Below are positions 1-6,713 of a stretch of 64,000 nucleotides of DNA, in pieces (positions within the stretch are counted from its first letter, which is position 1; each line of letters begins with the position of its first letter). Made by a program: the position numbers and the translations under genes. Under the pieces are notes generated by a model that worked only from the letters and a program-made list of their open reading frames with translations, searched no databases and was not told where the DNA came from. The stretch is from Chitinophagaceae bacterium (GTDB taxonomy: Bacteria > Bacteroidota > Bacteroidia > Chitinophagales > Chitinophagaceae): NCBI GenBank assembly GCA_017307755.1, contig JAFKGQ010000012.1:124001-188000 (forward strand), read 5' to 3'.

Positions 1-407
1 CGGCCGAGGGCAAGAAAAAATCGCAGGTAGAAGAATACCTGGAATTTTATAAGGGTGAAGGGGTGCAGCATGTGGCTCTTGCCACGCATGATATCATCCA
101 CACTGTCACTGAACTGCGGGACAGAGGCGTTGAGTTCCTCCAGGTGCCCACTTCCTATTATGACGATCTGCTGAGCCGCGTGGGTAAGATCGACGAAGAC
201 ATCCAGCCTCTGAAAGAATTAGGTATCCTGGTGGACAGGGACGACGAAGGATACTTATTACAAATTTTTACCAAGCCTGTAGAAGACCGGCCAACCCTAT
301 TTTTTGAGATTATTCAACGCAAAGGGGCTCAAAGCTTTGGAAAAGGTAATTTCAAGGCGCTTTTTGAAGCCATCGAGCGCGAGCAGTCGGCCAGGGGAAA
401 TCTCTAA
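1..407 (+). CDS. hppD: 4-hydroxyphenylpyruvate dioxygenase, C-terminal part
   Basis: Only the last 134 or so codons are present; the frame is already open at base 3 and stops at TAA 405-407. The product would convert 4-hydroxyphenylpyruvate to homogentisate in tyrosine catabolism, using non-haem iron. What is visible is the second half of the C-terminal vicinal-oxygen-chelate domain: VQHVALATHDI contains an iron-ligand His, LFFEIIQR contains the Glu ligand, and the family's C-terminal helix GKGNFKALFEAIEREQ follows. A GTG lies inside the frame at 63 but interrupts the conserved domain, so it is not the start. A clean terminator follows at 442-478, so this gene ends its transcription unit. Confidence 0.95.
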   Translation, partial: AEGKKKSQVEEYLEFYKGEGVQHVALATHDIIHTVTELRDRGVEFLQVPTSYYDDLLSRVGKIDEDIQPLKELGILVDRDDEGYLLQIFTKPVEDRPTLFFEIIQRKGAQSFGKGNFKALFEAIEREQSARGNL

Positions 408-441
408 GACCGGCTACAAGGATTTGCCAATTTTTCGTTAT

Positions 442-478
442 AAAAACCTGCCTATATTGGTATATATGGCAGGTTTTT
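442..478 (+). terminator. Rho-independent terminator after hppD
   Basis: An 11-bp perfect stem AAAAACCTGCC / GGCAGGTTTTT (442-452 with 468-478) encloses a 15-base AT-rich loop and runs straight into a T tract. It sits 35 bp after the hppD stop. The A and T tracts on the two sides would let it work in both directions, but no gene converges on it. Confidence 0.85.
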
Positions 479-504
479 TGTTTATTTATAGTACCCTATT
501 TTTG
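478..504 (+). promoter_or_regulatory. Bacteroidota-type promoter for the L,D-transpeptidase
   Basis: The box TATTTTTG at 497-504 matches the phylum's TAnnTTTG -7 element, and a TTG at 478-480 lies 16 bp upstream as a possible -33 box. The -33 box sits inside the T tract of the hppD terminator, so the two signals are interleaved. Transcription would begin close to the GTG start at 513, giving an almost leaderless message. Assigned by motif only. Confidence 0.5.
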
Positions 505-512
505 TATCATTA

Positions 513-1742
513 GTGAAAAAGAAAAGCATAGTTAGACAGTCTTTCGCAGCTCTGATAGGAATCCTTCTGTCTGTAACCACCCGTCTATCTGCCCAGACCT
601 CGGTATCAACCATTCATTTTATCGATTATCAGCGCTCTATACCCAAGATCAGCGATCTGCTCAATCGTAAGGAAGATACTTTGATAAAGCAATTCCGGGA
701 GAAAGGGCTGGCATGGCCGGCTAAATATGTATATATCCGGTCATTCAAATATGACAGCCAACTGGAAGTCTGGGTAAAGAATGCACGGGAGGAAAAGTAC
801 AAGCTTTTCAAGACATATAAGGTTTGCGCCCTGGCGGGCACCCTTGGGCCCAAGCGTATGCAAGGCGACTACCAGGTGCCCGAAGGTTTTTATTATATCA
901 ACGAGTTCAAGCCTCGGAGCGAATATCATCTTTCCCTTGGTCTTAATTACCCAAATGCTTCCGACAGGATACTCAGCGATTCATCCCAGCCCGGCGGGGA
1001 CATTTATATTCATGGCAGCTGTGTAACAACGGGCTGTATTCCCATCACCGATGCCCAGATAGAGGAGCTTTATATCCTGGCGGCTCATGCGAAGGATATG
1101 GGTGAGGATTTTATTCCTGTGCATATTTTCCCTGTGAATTTCAACAATGCCAGAAGCGTCGAGTATCTCAATAAATATCTGCAGACATTTTCGGAATACA
1201 CGCCTTTTGCCAAAAGCATGCGCAGCGCATTTTATTATTTTGAAAAGTACCGGGAAGTACCTTTTGTCATGGTGAATGGCAAAGGTGAATATGTGACGGA
1301 GGATGTATCTCCCGATGCAGAGGTAAAGATCGCGAATGTCGAGCCGGAGAAATCCCAGAAAAAGCCGCCTGTCACGGCTACGCATGTGTCACGTCCCCAG
1401 CGGGTGAACCCTGTTAAAGAAGATGACCTGGCCAAGGTGGTGGATAAGCTGCCGGTGTACCCTGGGGGGAATGAAGCTTTTCAGGGTTTTCTCAATCAAT
1501 TGAGCAAAGACGGACTGAAAGACCTTGACCAGGGTCAAAGCAAGGCTTTTGTAATGGTGGAATATGTAATCGACCCGGAAGGCAAGCCAGTCTATGCAAA
1601 GGTCATCCGGGGCGGCAACGAAAATATGAATGAAAAGATAGAAGACGCTTTTCTTGGTATGCCCCAGTGGTCGCCTGCCAGCCGTCTGGGCAAGAATGTC
1701 GCCATCCGTCTTAAGCAGACCGTCATGATCGGGGCTGATTAA
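513..1742 (+). CDS. L,D-transpeptidase (YkuD family) with TonB-C-like tail
   Basis: Probable periplasmic peptidoglycan cross-linking or amidating enzyme of 409 residues. An N-terminal hydrophobic segment ending near SAQ (about 8-27) is a Sec signal. The YkuD motif is clear: His167 in IYIHG and the catalytic Cys175 in TTGC-IPITD, embedded in the usual glycine-rich context. After a Pro/Lys-rich linker (about 280-305), residues 310-409 resemble the TonB C-terminal domain found in many Bacteroidota envelope proteins (VEYVIDPEGKP near 345). The start is GTG at 513; there is no in-frame ATG before the signal peptide. The stop is shared with lysC on the other strand: the palindrome TTAA at 1739-1742 ends both genes. 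Confidence 0.85.
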   Translation: MKKKSIVRQSFAALIGILLSVTTRLSAQTSVSTIHFIDYQRSIPKISDLLNRKEDTLIKQFREKGLAWPAKYVYIRSFKYDSQLEVWVKNAREEKYKLFKTYKVCALAGTLGPKRMQGDYQVPEGFYYINEFKPRSEYHLSLGLNYPNASDRILSDSSQPGGDIYIHGSCVTTGCIPITDAQIEELYILAAHAKDMGEDFIPVHIFPVNFNNARSVEYLNKYLQTFSEYTPFAKSMRSAFYYFEKYREVPFVMVNGKGEYVTEDVSPDAEVKIANVEPEKSQKKPPVTATHVSRPQRVNPVKEDDLAKVVDKLPVYPGGNEAFQGFLNQLSKDGLKDLDQGQSKAFVMVEYVIDPEGKPVYAKVIRGGNENMNEKIEDAFLGMPQWSPASRLGKNVAIRLKQTVMIGAD

Positions 1743-3010
1743 CGCATGAGCACCTGCACTGTTTCGGGTGTTTGCTGTTGCAGCACGGCGGTCTTCCCCT
1801 CCATTAATTTTTTTACGATCGCTTCATTGTAATGCCGGATGGTCAGCAGCGTAAGGTCTTTTTCCACCTGTACATCGAACATGCCGGCAGCTGCCAGCGC
1901 CAGTTTTTCGATCTTGTCCGTCCGGTCATCCAGACAGACCTGGAGGCTGACGGCGCCACTCTGCATCAGGTTAGGCTTGATGCGCAGCTCGGAGAAGAGC
2001 TGATAAAGACCTGCCGTTCCTTTTTCTCCCACAAAGGAAAAGTCTTTTGAATGCAGATGTACCAATACCTGTTTTTGTTTTAAGACGATGATGGGGGGAA
2101 GGCCCTTTGCCGTATGGTTGTTGATCACGGTGCCTGGCAGGGCCGGGTCCAGGAAACATTTTACGTACAACGGGATCCCTTTATTCTGCAACGGTTTGAT
2201 GGTCTTCGGATGGATCACCTGCGCCCCATAGTAAGCCATTTCGATGACCTCATCGTAATTCAGCTCGCTGATGAATTGTGCATCGGGGAATTGTTTGGGG
2301 TCAGCATTCATGACGCCTTCCACATCCTTCCAGATCGTCTGGCTTTCTGCGTCCAGCATATTGGCAAAGACGGCGGCGGTATAGTCGCTGCCTTCTCTTC
2401 CCAGGGTCGTGCTTTCATTCTCCGAAGTGGACCCGATGAATCCCTGTGTCACCACGAGCCGGGTGTCTTTAAAGAGCGGCAGGACTTCCTGCCGGACCCG
2501 GTCCGCAGTAAAGGGCCAGTCGATGGCGGCATCCCGGAAATTATCGTCGGTGCGGAAAATATCCCTTACGTCGATCCATTGGTTATCCAGGCCGGATTCG
2601 GCAAGATAGGCGCTGATGATGGAGGTAGACAGCAGTTCGCCTACACAGACCACCTGGTCGTAATAATAGTCGTAATCCCGCACGGGCTTGTCGTGCAGCA
2701 GCCATTCCACTTCTGTAAAAAAATCCTTTAGCTGCACCTCGGCTGCCAGATAATTATTTACGAGAAGGTATTTGGCGGTAGTAAGATGGCTGTCCTTTAC
2801 CTGTTGGAACAGCCGCAGGGCTTCCTCCCTGTGGCCGGTGTAAAAGGCATCTACTACCTTTTCCAATGCGTTGGTGGTCTTTCCCATCGCGGATATGACC
2901 ACCAGTATGTTGTCCCCGTTGTAGGAACGCAGGATGCCGGGCAGGTTTTGGATACGTTCGACGCTAGCTGCGCTGGCGCCTCCAAATTTAAAAACTTTGT
3001 ATTTGCTCAT
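1739..3010 (-). CDS. lysC: Aspartate kinase (monofunctional)
   Basis: Phosphorylates L-aspartate, the first step to lysine, threonine and methionine. The N-terminus after the chosen ATG reads KVFKFGGAS, the kinase signature; TTLGREGSDYTAA in the middle is the family's substrate/nucleotide motif. The last 130 residues fit paired ACT regulatory domains, so feedback inhibition is expected. No homoserine dehydrogenase domain is attached. The frame is open eight codons further upstream, but a TATATTTG promoter box (3017-3024, minus strand) lies in that extension and the conserved KFGG motif follows the second Met directly, so I take 3010 as the start (423 residues). It is divergent from fbp and convergent with the L,D-transpeptidase. 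Confidence 0.92.
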   Translation of the reverse strand: MSKYKVFKFGGASAASVERIQNLPGILRSYNGDNILVVISAMGKTTNALEKVVDAFYTGHREEALRLFQQVKDSHLTTAKYLLVNNYLAAEVQLKDFFTEVEWLLHDKPVRDYDYYYDQVVCVGELLSTSIISAYLAESGLDNQWIDVRDIFRTDDNFRDAAIDWPFTADRVRQEVLPLFKDTRLVVTQGFIGSTSENESTTLGREGSDYTAAVFANMLDAESQTIWKDVEGVMNADPKQFPDAQFISELNYDEVIEMAYYGAQVIHPKTIKPLQNKGIPLYVKCFLDPALPGTVINNHTAKGLPPIIVLKQKQVLVHLHSKDFSFVGEKGTAGLYQLFSELRIKPNLMQSGAVSLQVCLDDRTDKIEKLALAAAGMFDVQVEKDLTLLTIRHYNEAIVKKLMEGKTAVLQQQTPETVQVLMR

Positions 3011-3016
3011 CGGGTG

Positions 3017-3024
3017 CAAATATA
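3017..3024 (-). promoter_or_regulatory. -7 promoter box of lysC
   Basis: Read on the minus strand this is TATATTTG, a perfect TAnnTTTG, ending 6 bp before the lysC ATG. I see no convincing -33 TTG at the usual distance. It supports the start at 3010 and a very short leader. Confidence 0.5.
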
Positions 3025-3071
3025 GCTTTATCATGCGCTAAAATGCGTGCTAAAGTTTGAGCAAACCCCCT

Positions 3072-3079
3072 TACATTTG
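3072..3079 (+). promoter_or_regulatory. -7 promoter box of fbp
   Basis: TACATTTG is a perfect TAnnTTTG box 29 bp before the fbp ATG. The nearest upstream TTTG (3056-3059) is only 12 bp away, shorter than the usual 17-23 bp, so the -33 element is uncertain. Confidence 0.5.
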
Positions 3080-3108
3080 CTGCACCGATCAATAAAACCA
3101 TTGCACAT

Positions 3109-4119
3109 ATGAATGTCAACAGGAAAGTACTGACCCTCGACGAATTCACGATCCAGCAGCTGCGTATGTTCCCCAACGCCACGGGCGAATTGAGTAATCT
3201 TTTACGGGATATGGGGTTGGCGGCAAAAAGGGTGAATGTGGAAGTCAACAAGGCGGGATTGGTGGACATCCTGGGTGATGCGGGTACGATAAATGTTCAG
3301 GGGGAGGATGTAAAGAAGCTGGATATCTTCGCCAACAACCAATTCATGGGGGTATTGAGACATGGTATCAGCTGTGCCGGCATCGGCAGCGAGGAATTGG
3401 ATGAATTTGTTGTATTTGATGACGAGGTCAGCAACAATTCCAAGTATGTCTGTCTGTTCGATCCGCTGGATGGCAGCGGCAACATCGATGTGAATGTTTC
3501 TATCGGCACCATCTTCTCCGTTTATCGCCGGGTCAGCGAAAAGGGCAAGCCCTGTACAAAGGAAGACTTTCTCCAGCCTGGCAGAAAACAGGTGGCCGCG
3601 GGCTATATTGTGTATGGGTCTTCCACCATGATGGTGTATGCCACCCGCCGGGGAGTGAATGGTTTTACACTGGACCCCTCCATCGGAGAGTTCACCCTGA
3701 GCCATCCGAACATCAAATGTCCTGAATCGGGTAAATTCTATTCCGTCAATCATGGCAATTTCTTTCAGTACGATGACAAGGTGAAATCCTATATCGATGC
3801 CTGTCAGAAAAAGAACAAGGATAATGGCGGTCCTTATACACAACGATACATCGGCAGCATGGTGGCCGATGTTCACCGCAATCTTATCAAGGGGGGGATC
3901 TTTATGTATCCTGCCACCATCGACAAGCCTAAAGGGAAGCTGCGGTTATTGTATGAATGCAACCCTTTTGCCTTTATCGTGGAAGTAGCCGGCGGGCGTG
4001 CTACCAATGGTAAGGAGCGGATATTGGATGTACAGCCTACTGAATTGCATCAGCGTTCGGCTCTTTTTATCGGCAGCAGGAACATGATGGACGAACTGGA
4101 TACCTATCTGCTGAAATAA
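3109..4119 (+). CDS. fbp: Fructose-1,6-bisphosphatase, class I
   Basis: Hydrolyses fructose-1,6-bisphosphate to fructose-6-phosphate in gluconeogenesis; cytoplasmic and Mg-dependent. At 336 residues it has normal full length. The class I signature LFDPLDGSGNIDVN is intact and supplies metal ligands, with the SEE/DDE acidic residues just upstream (GSEELDEFVVFDDEV). YVGSMVADVHRNL-type sequence (here YIGSMVADVHRNL) and KGKLRLLYECNPFAF near the C-terminus are further substrate-site hallmarks. ATG at 3109 follows a TACATTTG promoter box. It is transcribed divergently from lysC and looks monocistronic. Confidence 0.95.
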   Translation: MNVNRKVLTLDEFTIQQLRMFPNATGELSNLLRDMGLAAKRVNVEVNKAGLVDILGDAGTINVQGEDVKKLDIFANNQFMGVLRHGISCAGIGSEELDEFVVFDDEVSNNSKYVCLFDPLDGSGNIDVNVSIGTIFSVYRRVSEKGKPCTKEDFLQPGRKQVAAGYIVYGSSTMMVYATRRGVNGFTLDPSIGEFTLSHPNIKCPESGKFYSVNHGNFFQYDDKVKSYIDACQKKNKDNGGPYTQRYIGSMVADVHRNLIKGGIFMYPATIDKPKGKLRLLYECNPFAFIVEVAGGRATNGKERILDVQPTELHQRSALFIGSRNMMDELDTYLLK

Positions 4120-4187
4120 CAGGAGAGCGCAGCCCGATTTTTGGCATAGTTTTTAATTTAATATACCATAAAATCACAGCTGCGAAT

Positions 4188-4646
4188 ATGCATTTGTTCA
4201 TTACCCTATTATTGCCCCTTTTCTCCCTGTCCTCTGCCGCCCCTGCTCCTGTTCATGCATCCGGCGCCTCCGCCTCTATGTCTGCCGACATCCTTCGTTA
4301 TGTCAATGCACACCGGCGATCGAAGGGCCTCAAACCTCTGCAGGCCAATTCCTTTATCTCTTCTGTGGCATTGGGACACAGCCGTGATATGCTTGCCGGC
4401 AGAACACCTTTTGGACACGATGGCTTTCGTGGTCGTATCGATCGTATCCGCAAACATTTGGGGCCTATTCGCATGGCGGCGGAGAATGTCGCTTCAGGGC
4501 CTATGAGCGCCCGTGAGGTTGTGGATGGCTGGCTGCACAGTCCCGGTCACCGGAGGAATATCGAAGGGGACTTTACCCTTACAGGTATCGGTCTGGCGAA
4601 AAGAAGGGACGGCATGATCTATTTTACGCAGATATTTACACGCTGA
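4188..4646 (+). CDS. Secreted CAP/SCP-domain protein
   Basis: A 152-residue exported protein. The first 24 residues form a Sec signal peptide (MHLFITLLLPLFSLSSA). The rest is one CAP (cysteine-rich secretory, antigen 5, PR-1) domain of the bacterial YkwD type: the central His in FGHDGF, the Glu in AAENVA and the terminal WLHSPGHRRNI box are all in place. The family's exact role in bacteria is unsettled; sterol, metal or peptidoglycan-associated functions have been suggested. It lies 58 bp before the ABC ATPase on the same strand, and I see no functional link. Confidence 0.85.
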   Translation: MHLFITLLLPLFSLSSAAPAPVHASGASASMSADILRYVNAHRRSKGLKPLQANSFISSVALGHSRDMLAGRTPFGHDGFRGRIDRIRKHLGPIRMAAENVASGPMSAREVVDGWLHSPGHRRNIEGDFTLTGIGLAKRRDGMIYFTQIFTR

Positions 4647-4704
4647 TGGTCTGGTGCGTGAACGGACCGGAGGGCCGTTGCCCGAATTTTCGTACCTTCA
4701 TGCC

Positions 4705-5469
4705 ATGAAGGAAACGATCATTTCCGTCAGGGACCTGCGGAAGAAATACGGTGATTTCGAGGCCGTAAAGGGCATCAGCTTCGAGGTACAAAAAGGAGAG
4801 ATCTTTGGCCTGCTGGGACCCAATGGAGCGGGTAAATCCACTACGTTGGAGATCATTGAAACCCTCCGGGATAAGACGGCCGGGACTGTCATCGTCGACG
4901 GATTTGATCTGGATAAGGCCCCGGGTGAAATAAAAAAGATCATCGGTGTGCAGCTGCAGACCTCCGGCTATTATCCCGGGCTCAATCTGTCAGAGCTTAT
5001 CGAGCTGTTCGGGGGGCTTTACAACCGCCGTGTCCGTCCCATGGACCTGCTGGATGCCGTCAATCTGCGGGAGAAAGCAAAAGCAAAGTTTAAAGAGCTC
5101 AGCGGGGGCCAGAAACAAAGGTTCTCCATCGCCACTACACTCATCAACCAACCGAAGATCATCTTCCTGGACGAGCCCACCACGGGACTTGATCCTCAGG
5201 CAAGACGTAATCTCTGGGACCTGATCAAGGAGATACAGGCGAAGGGCACAACGGTCATCATCACCACCCATTATATGGACGAAGCGGAAAAATTATGCGA
5301 TAGGGTGGCTATTGTCGATGCGGGACAGATCATAGCGCTGGACACGCCGGACAAGTTGATCGATCAACTTGTCGCCACGGGATTCGAAAGACCGAAGGAA
5401 GTCAAGAAGGCCAACCTGGAAGATGTTTTTATCCATCTTACGGGGCATGCCCTTCGTGAGGAACATTAA
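4705..5469 (+). CDS. ABC transporter ATP-binding protein (ABC-2 type)
   Basis: A 254-residue ATPase of the drug/polysaccharide export (CcmA/NatA-like) group. In order: Walker A GPNGAGKST, Q-loop QLQTSGYY, signature LSGGQKQR, Walker B IIFLDEPTTGLDP and the H-loop in ITTHYMDEAE. The reading frame is open back to a GTG at 4654, but that stretch is unlike the family and contains a possible promoter box, so I use the ATG at 4705 that begins MKETIISV. The expected membrane partner is missing: the next genes are a DinB protein and a NUDIX hydrolase, so the permease must be encoded elsewhere. Confidence 0.9.
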   Translation: MKETIISVRDLRKKYGDFEAVKGISFEVQKGEIFGLLGPNGAGKSTTLEIIETLRDKTAGTVIVDGFDLDKAPGEIKKIIGVQLQTSGYYPGLNLSELIELFGGLYNRRVRPMDLLDAVNLREKAKAKFKELSGGQKQRFSIATTLINQPKIIFLDEPTTGLDPQARRNLWDLIKEIQAKGTTVIITTHYMDEAEKLCDRVAIVDAGQIIALDTPDKLIDQLVATGFERPKEVKKANLEDVFIHLTGHALREEH

Positions 5470-5492
5470 CAACTAAATTAAATCTTCAAATC

Positions 5493-6029
5493 ATGGACCA
5501 GTCAACCACCGACCTTCGCTACCCCATCGGCAAGTATGAGCCGCAGCCATTCTCGGAAAAATTGAAGGAAGAGTGGCTGAATGATATCAAATTTCTTCCT
5601 CAACTGCTGGAGAATGCAATTGTCAACCTGGATGAATCGCAATTGCAGACCCCCTACCGGGCGGGAGGATGGACTGTGCAGCAGGTGGCGCACCATGTCG
5701 CTGACAGTCATATGAACGGCTATATACGGTGTAAGCTTGCGCTTACCGAAGACAACCCCACTATTCGTCCCTATGAGGAAAAGTTGTGGGCGAACTTAAA
5801 CGATGTTCAGCAAGTACCTGTGAATATATCCATTACTTTGCTGTATGCTCTGCATACCCGCTGGCATGCCGCGCTTAGTGATCTTACCATTCACGACTGG
5901 CAGCGAAAATTGTTTCATCCGGAGGCGAACAAGGAGATGACAGTCTGGTACCTCCTGGGCAACTATGCCTGGCATGGCAAACATCATGTGGCGCACATCA
6001 CATCTTTACGCGAACGCAACGACTGGTAA
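5493..6029 (+). CDS. DinB/YfiT-like putative metal-dependent hydrolase
   Basis: A 178-residue four-helix-bundle protein of the DinB superfamily, closest in pattern to YfiT/BstA (bacillithiol transferase-like). The N-terminal LRYPIGKYEP, the GGWTVQQVAHHVADSH block with the first metal-binding His, and the C-terminal YAWHGKHHVAHI block with the remaining His residues are all present. Related proteins act in thiol-dependent detoxification or as uncharacterised metal enzymes; no substrate can be read here. It lies 23 bp after the ABC ATPase and 6 bp before the NUDIX gene, so the three probably share a transcript. Confidence 0.85.
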   Translation: MDQSTTDLRYPIGKYEPQPFSEKLKEEWLNDIKFLPQLLENAIVNLDESQLQTPYRAGGWTVQQVAHHVADSHMNGYIRCKLALTEDNPTIRPYEEKLWANLNDVQQVPVNISITLLYALHTRWHAALSDLTIHDWQRKLFHPEANKEMTVWYLLGNYAWHGKHHVAHITSLRERNDW

Positions 6030-6035
6030 AAAAAT

Positions 6036-6593
6036 ATGAAGGACCTTAGCTGGAAGACACTTTCCTCCGAATACCTGTACAAAGACACCTGGTTCACCAT
6101 TCGTAAGGAAACCTGTGAAAGACAGGACGGACAGATCGTAACACCCTATTATGTATATGAGTTCCCTACCTGGGTCACGGCCATGGCGCTGACGGAGGAT
6201 GGGAAGATCATCCTGGAAAGACAATACCGTCATGCCCTGGGGCTGACAAACTACGAGATCCCCGGCGGCTGTGTAGACCCCACGGACGTCTCATTGGAAG
6301 CTGCCATTCAGCGGGAGCTGCTGGAAGAGACGGGCTATGCATTCGAAAAATACGAATACCTTGGGCGCACCTCTTCCAATCCTTCTACCAATAATAATTG
6401 GATGCATATGTACCTGGCCACCGGCGGACGGAAGGTGCAGGAGCAGCACCTGGACCAGAATGAAGAAATAGAAGTATACCTTTTCACCATCGATGAGCTG
6501 AAACAGATGTTGAGGGAGAACCAGATCATCCAGAGCATGCATGTAACGGCACTCTTCTATGGGCTGGCGCGTTTGGGACAGCTGCAATATTGA
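6036..6593 (+). CDS. NUDIX hydrolase (ADP-ribose pyrophosphatase-like)
   Basis: A 185-residue hydrolase of nucleoside diphosphates linked to another moiety. The N-terminal half (VYEFPTWVTAMALTEDGKI then RQYRHA) matches the ADP-ribose/sugar-nucleotide pyrophosphatase branch. The NUDIX box starts at GGCVDP and ends RELLEETG; the catalytic REx2EExG core is intact, but the upstream acidic position is Asp and the box seems one residue longer than consensus. It starts 6 bp after the DinB gene stop, indicating one operon. A second NUDIX gene of the same branch lies at 43431. Confidence 0.88.
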   Translation: MKDLSWKTLSSEYLYKDTWFTIRKETCERQDGQIVTPYYVYEFPTWVTAMALTEDGKIILERQYRHALGLTNYEIPGGCVDPTDVSLEAAIQRELLEETGYAFEKYEYLGRTSSNPSTNNNWMHMYLATGGRKVQEQHLDQNEEIEVYLFTIDELKQMLRENQIIQSMHVTALFYGLARLGQLQY

Positions 6594-6713
6594 ACAGTGG
6601 GTGTATCATAATCGGACATATTTACGATAACATTCGTAGATTGTGACCTGACGTTCAGGGCTATATAAATCCGGCACTTTCCTGGTGGTGTAGATGACTC
6701 CAACACTCATGTC

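Noticed and set aside
2114..2731. A 205-codon open frame antisense to lysC
   Set aside because: Shadow of the conserved aspartate kinase.
4654..4704. GTG start for the ABC ATPase
   Set aside because: The 17 extra residues are unlike the family, and a TACCTTC promoter-like box sits within them.
6594..6713. Possible RNA gene or regulatory RNA before the FtsX-type permease
   Set aside because: I could fold no stable cloverleaf or long stem by eye and found no known motif.
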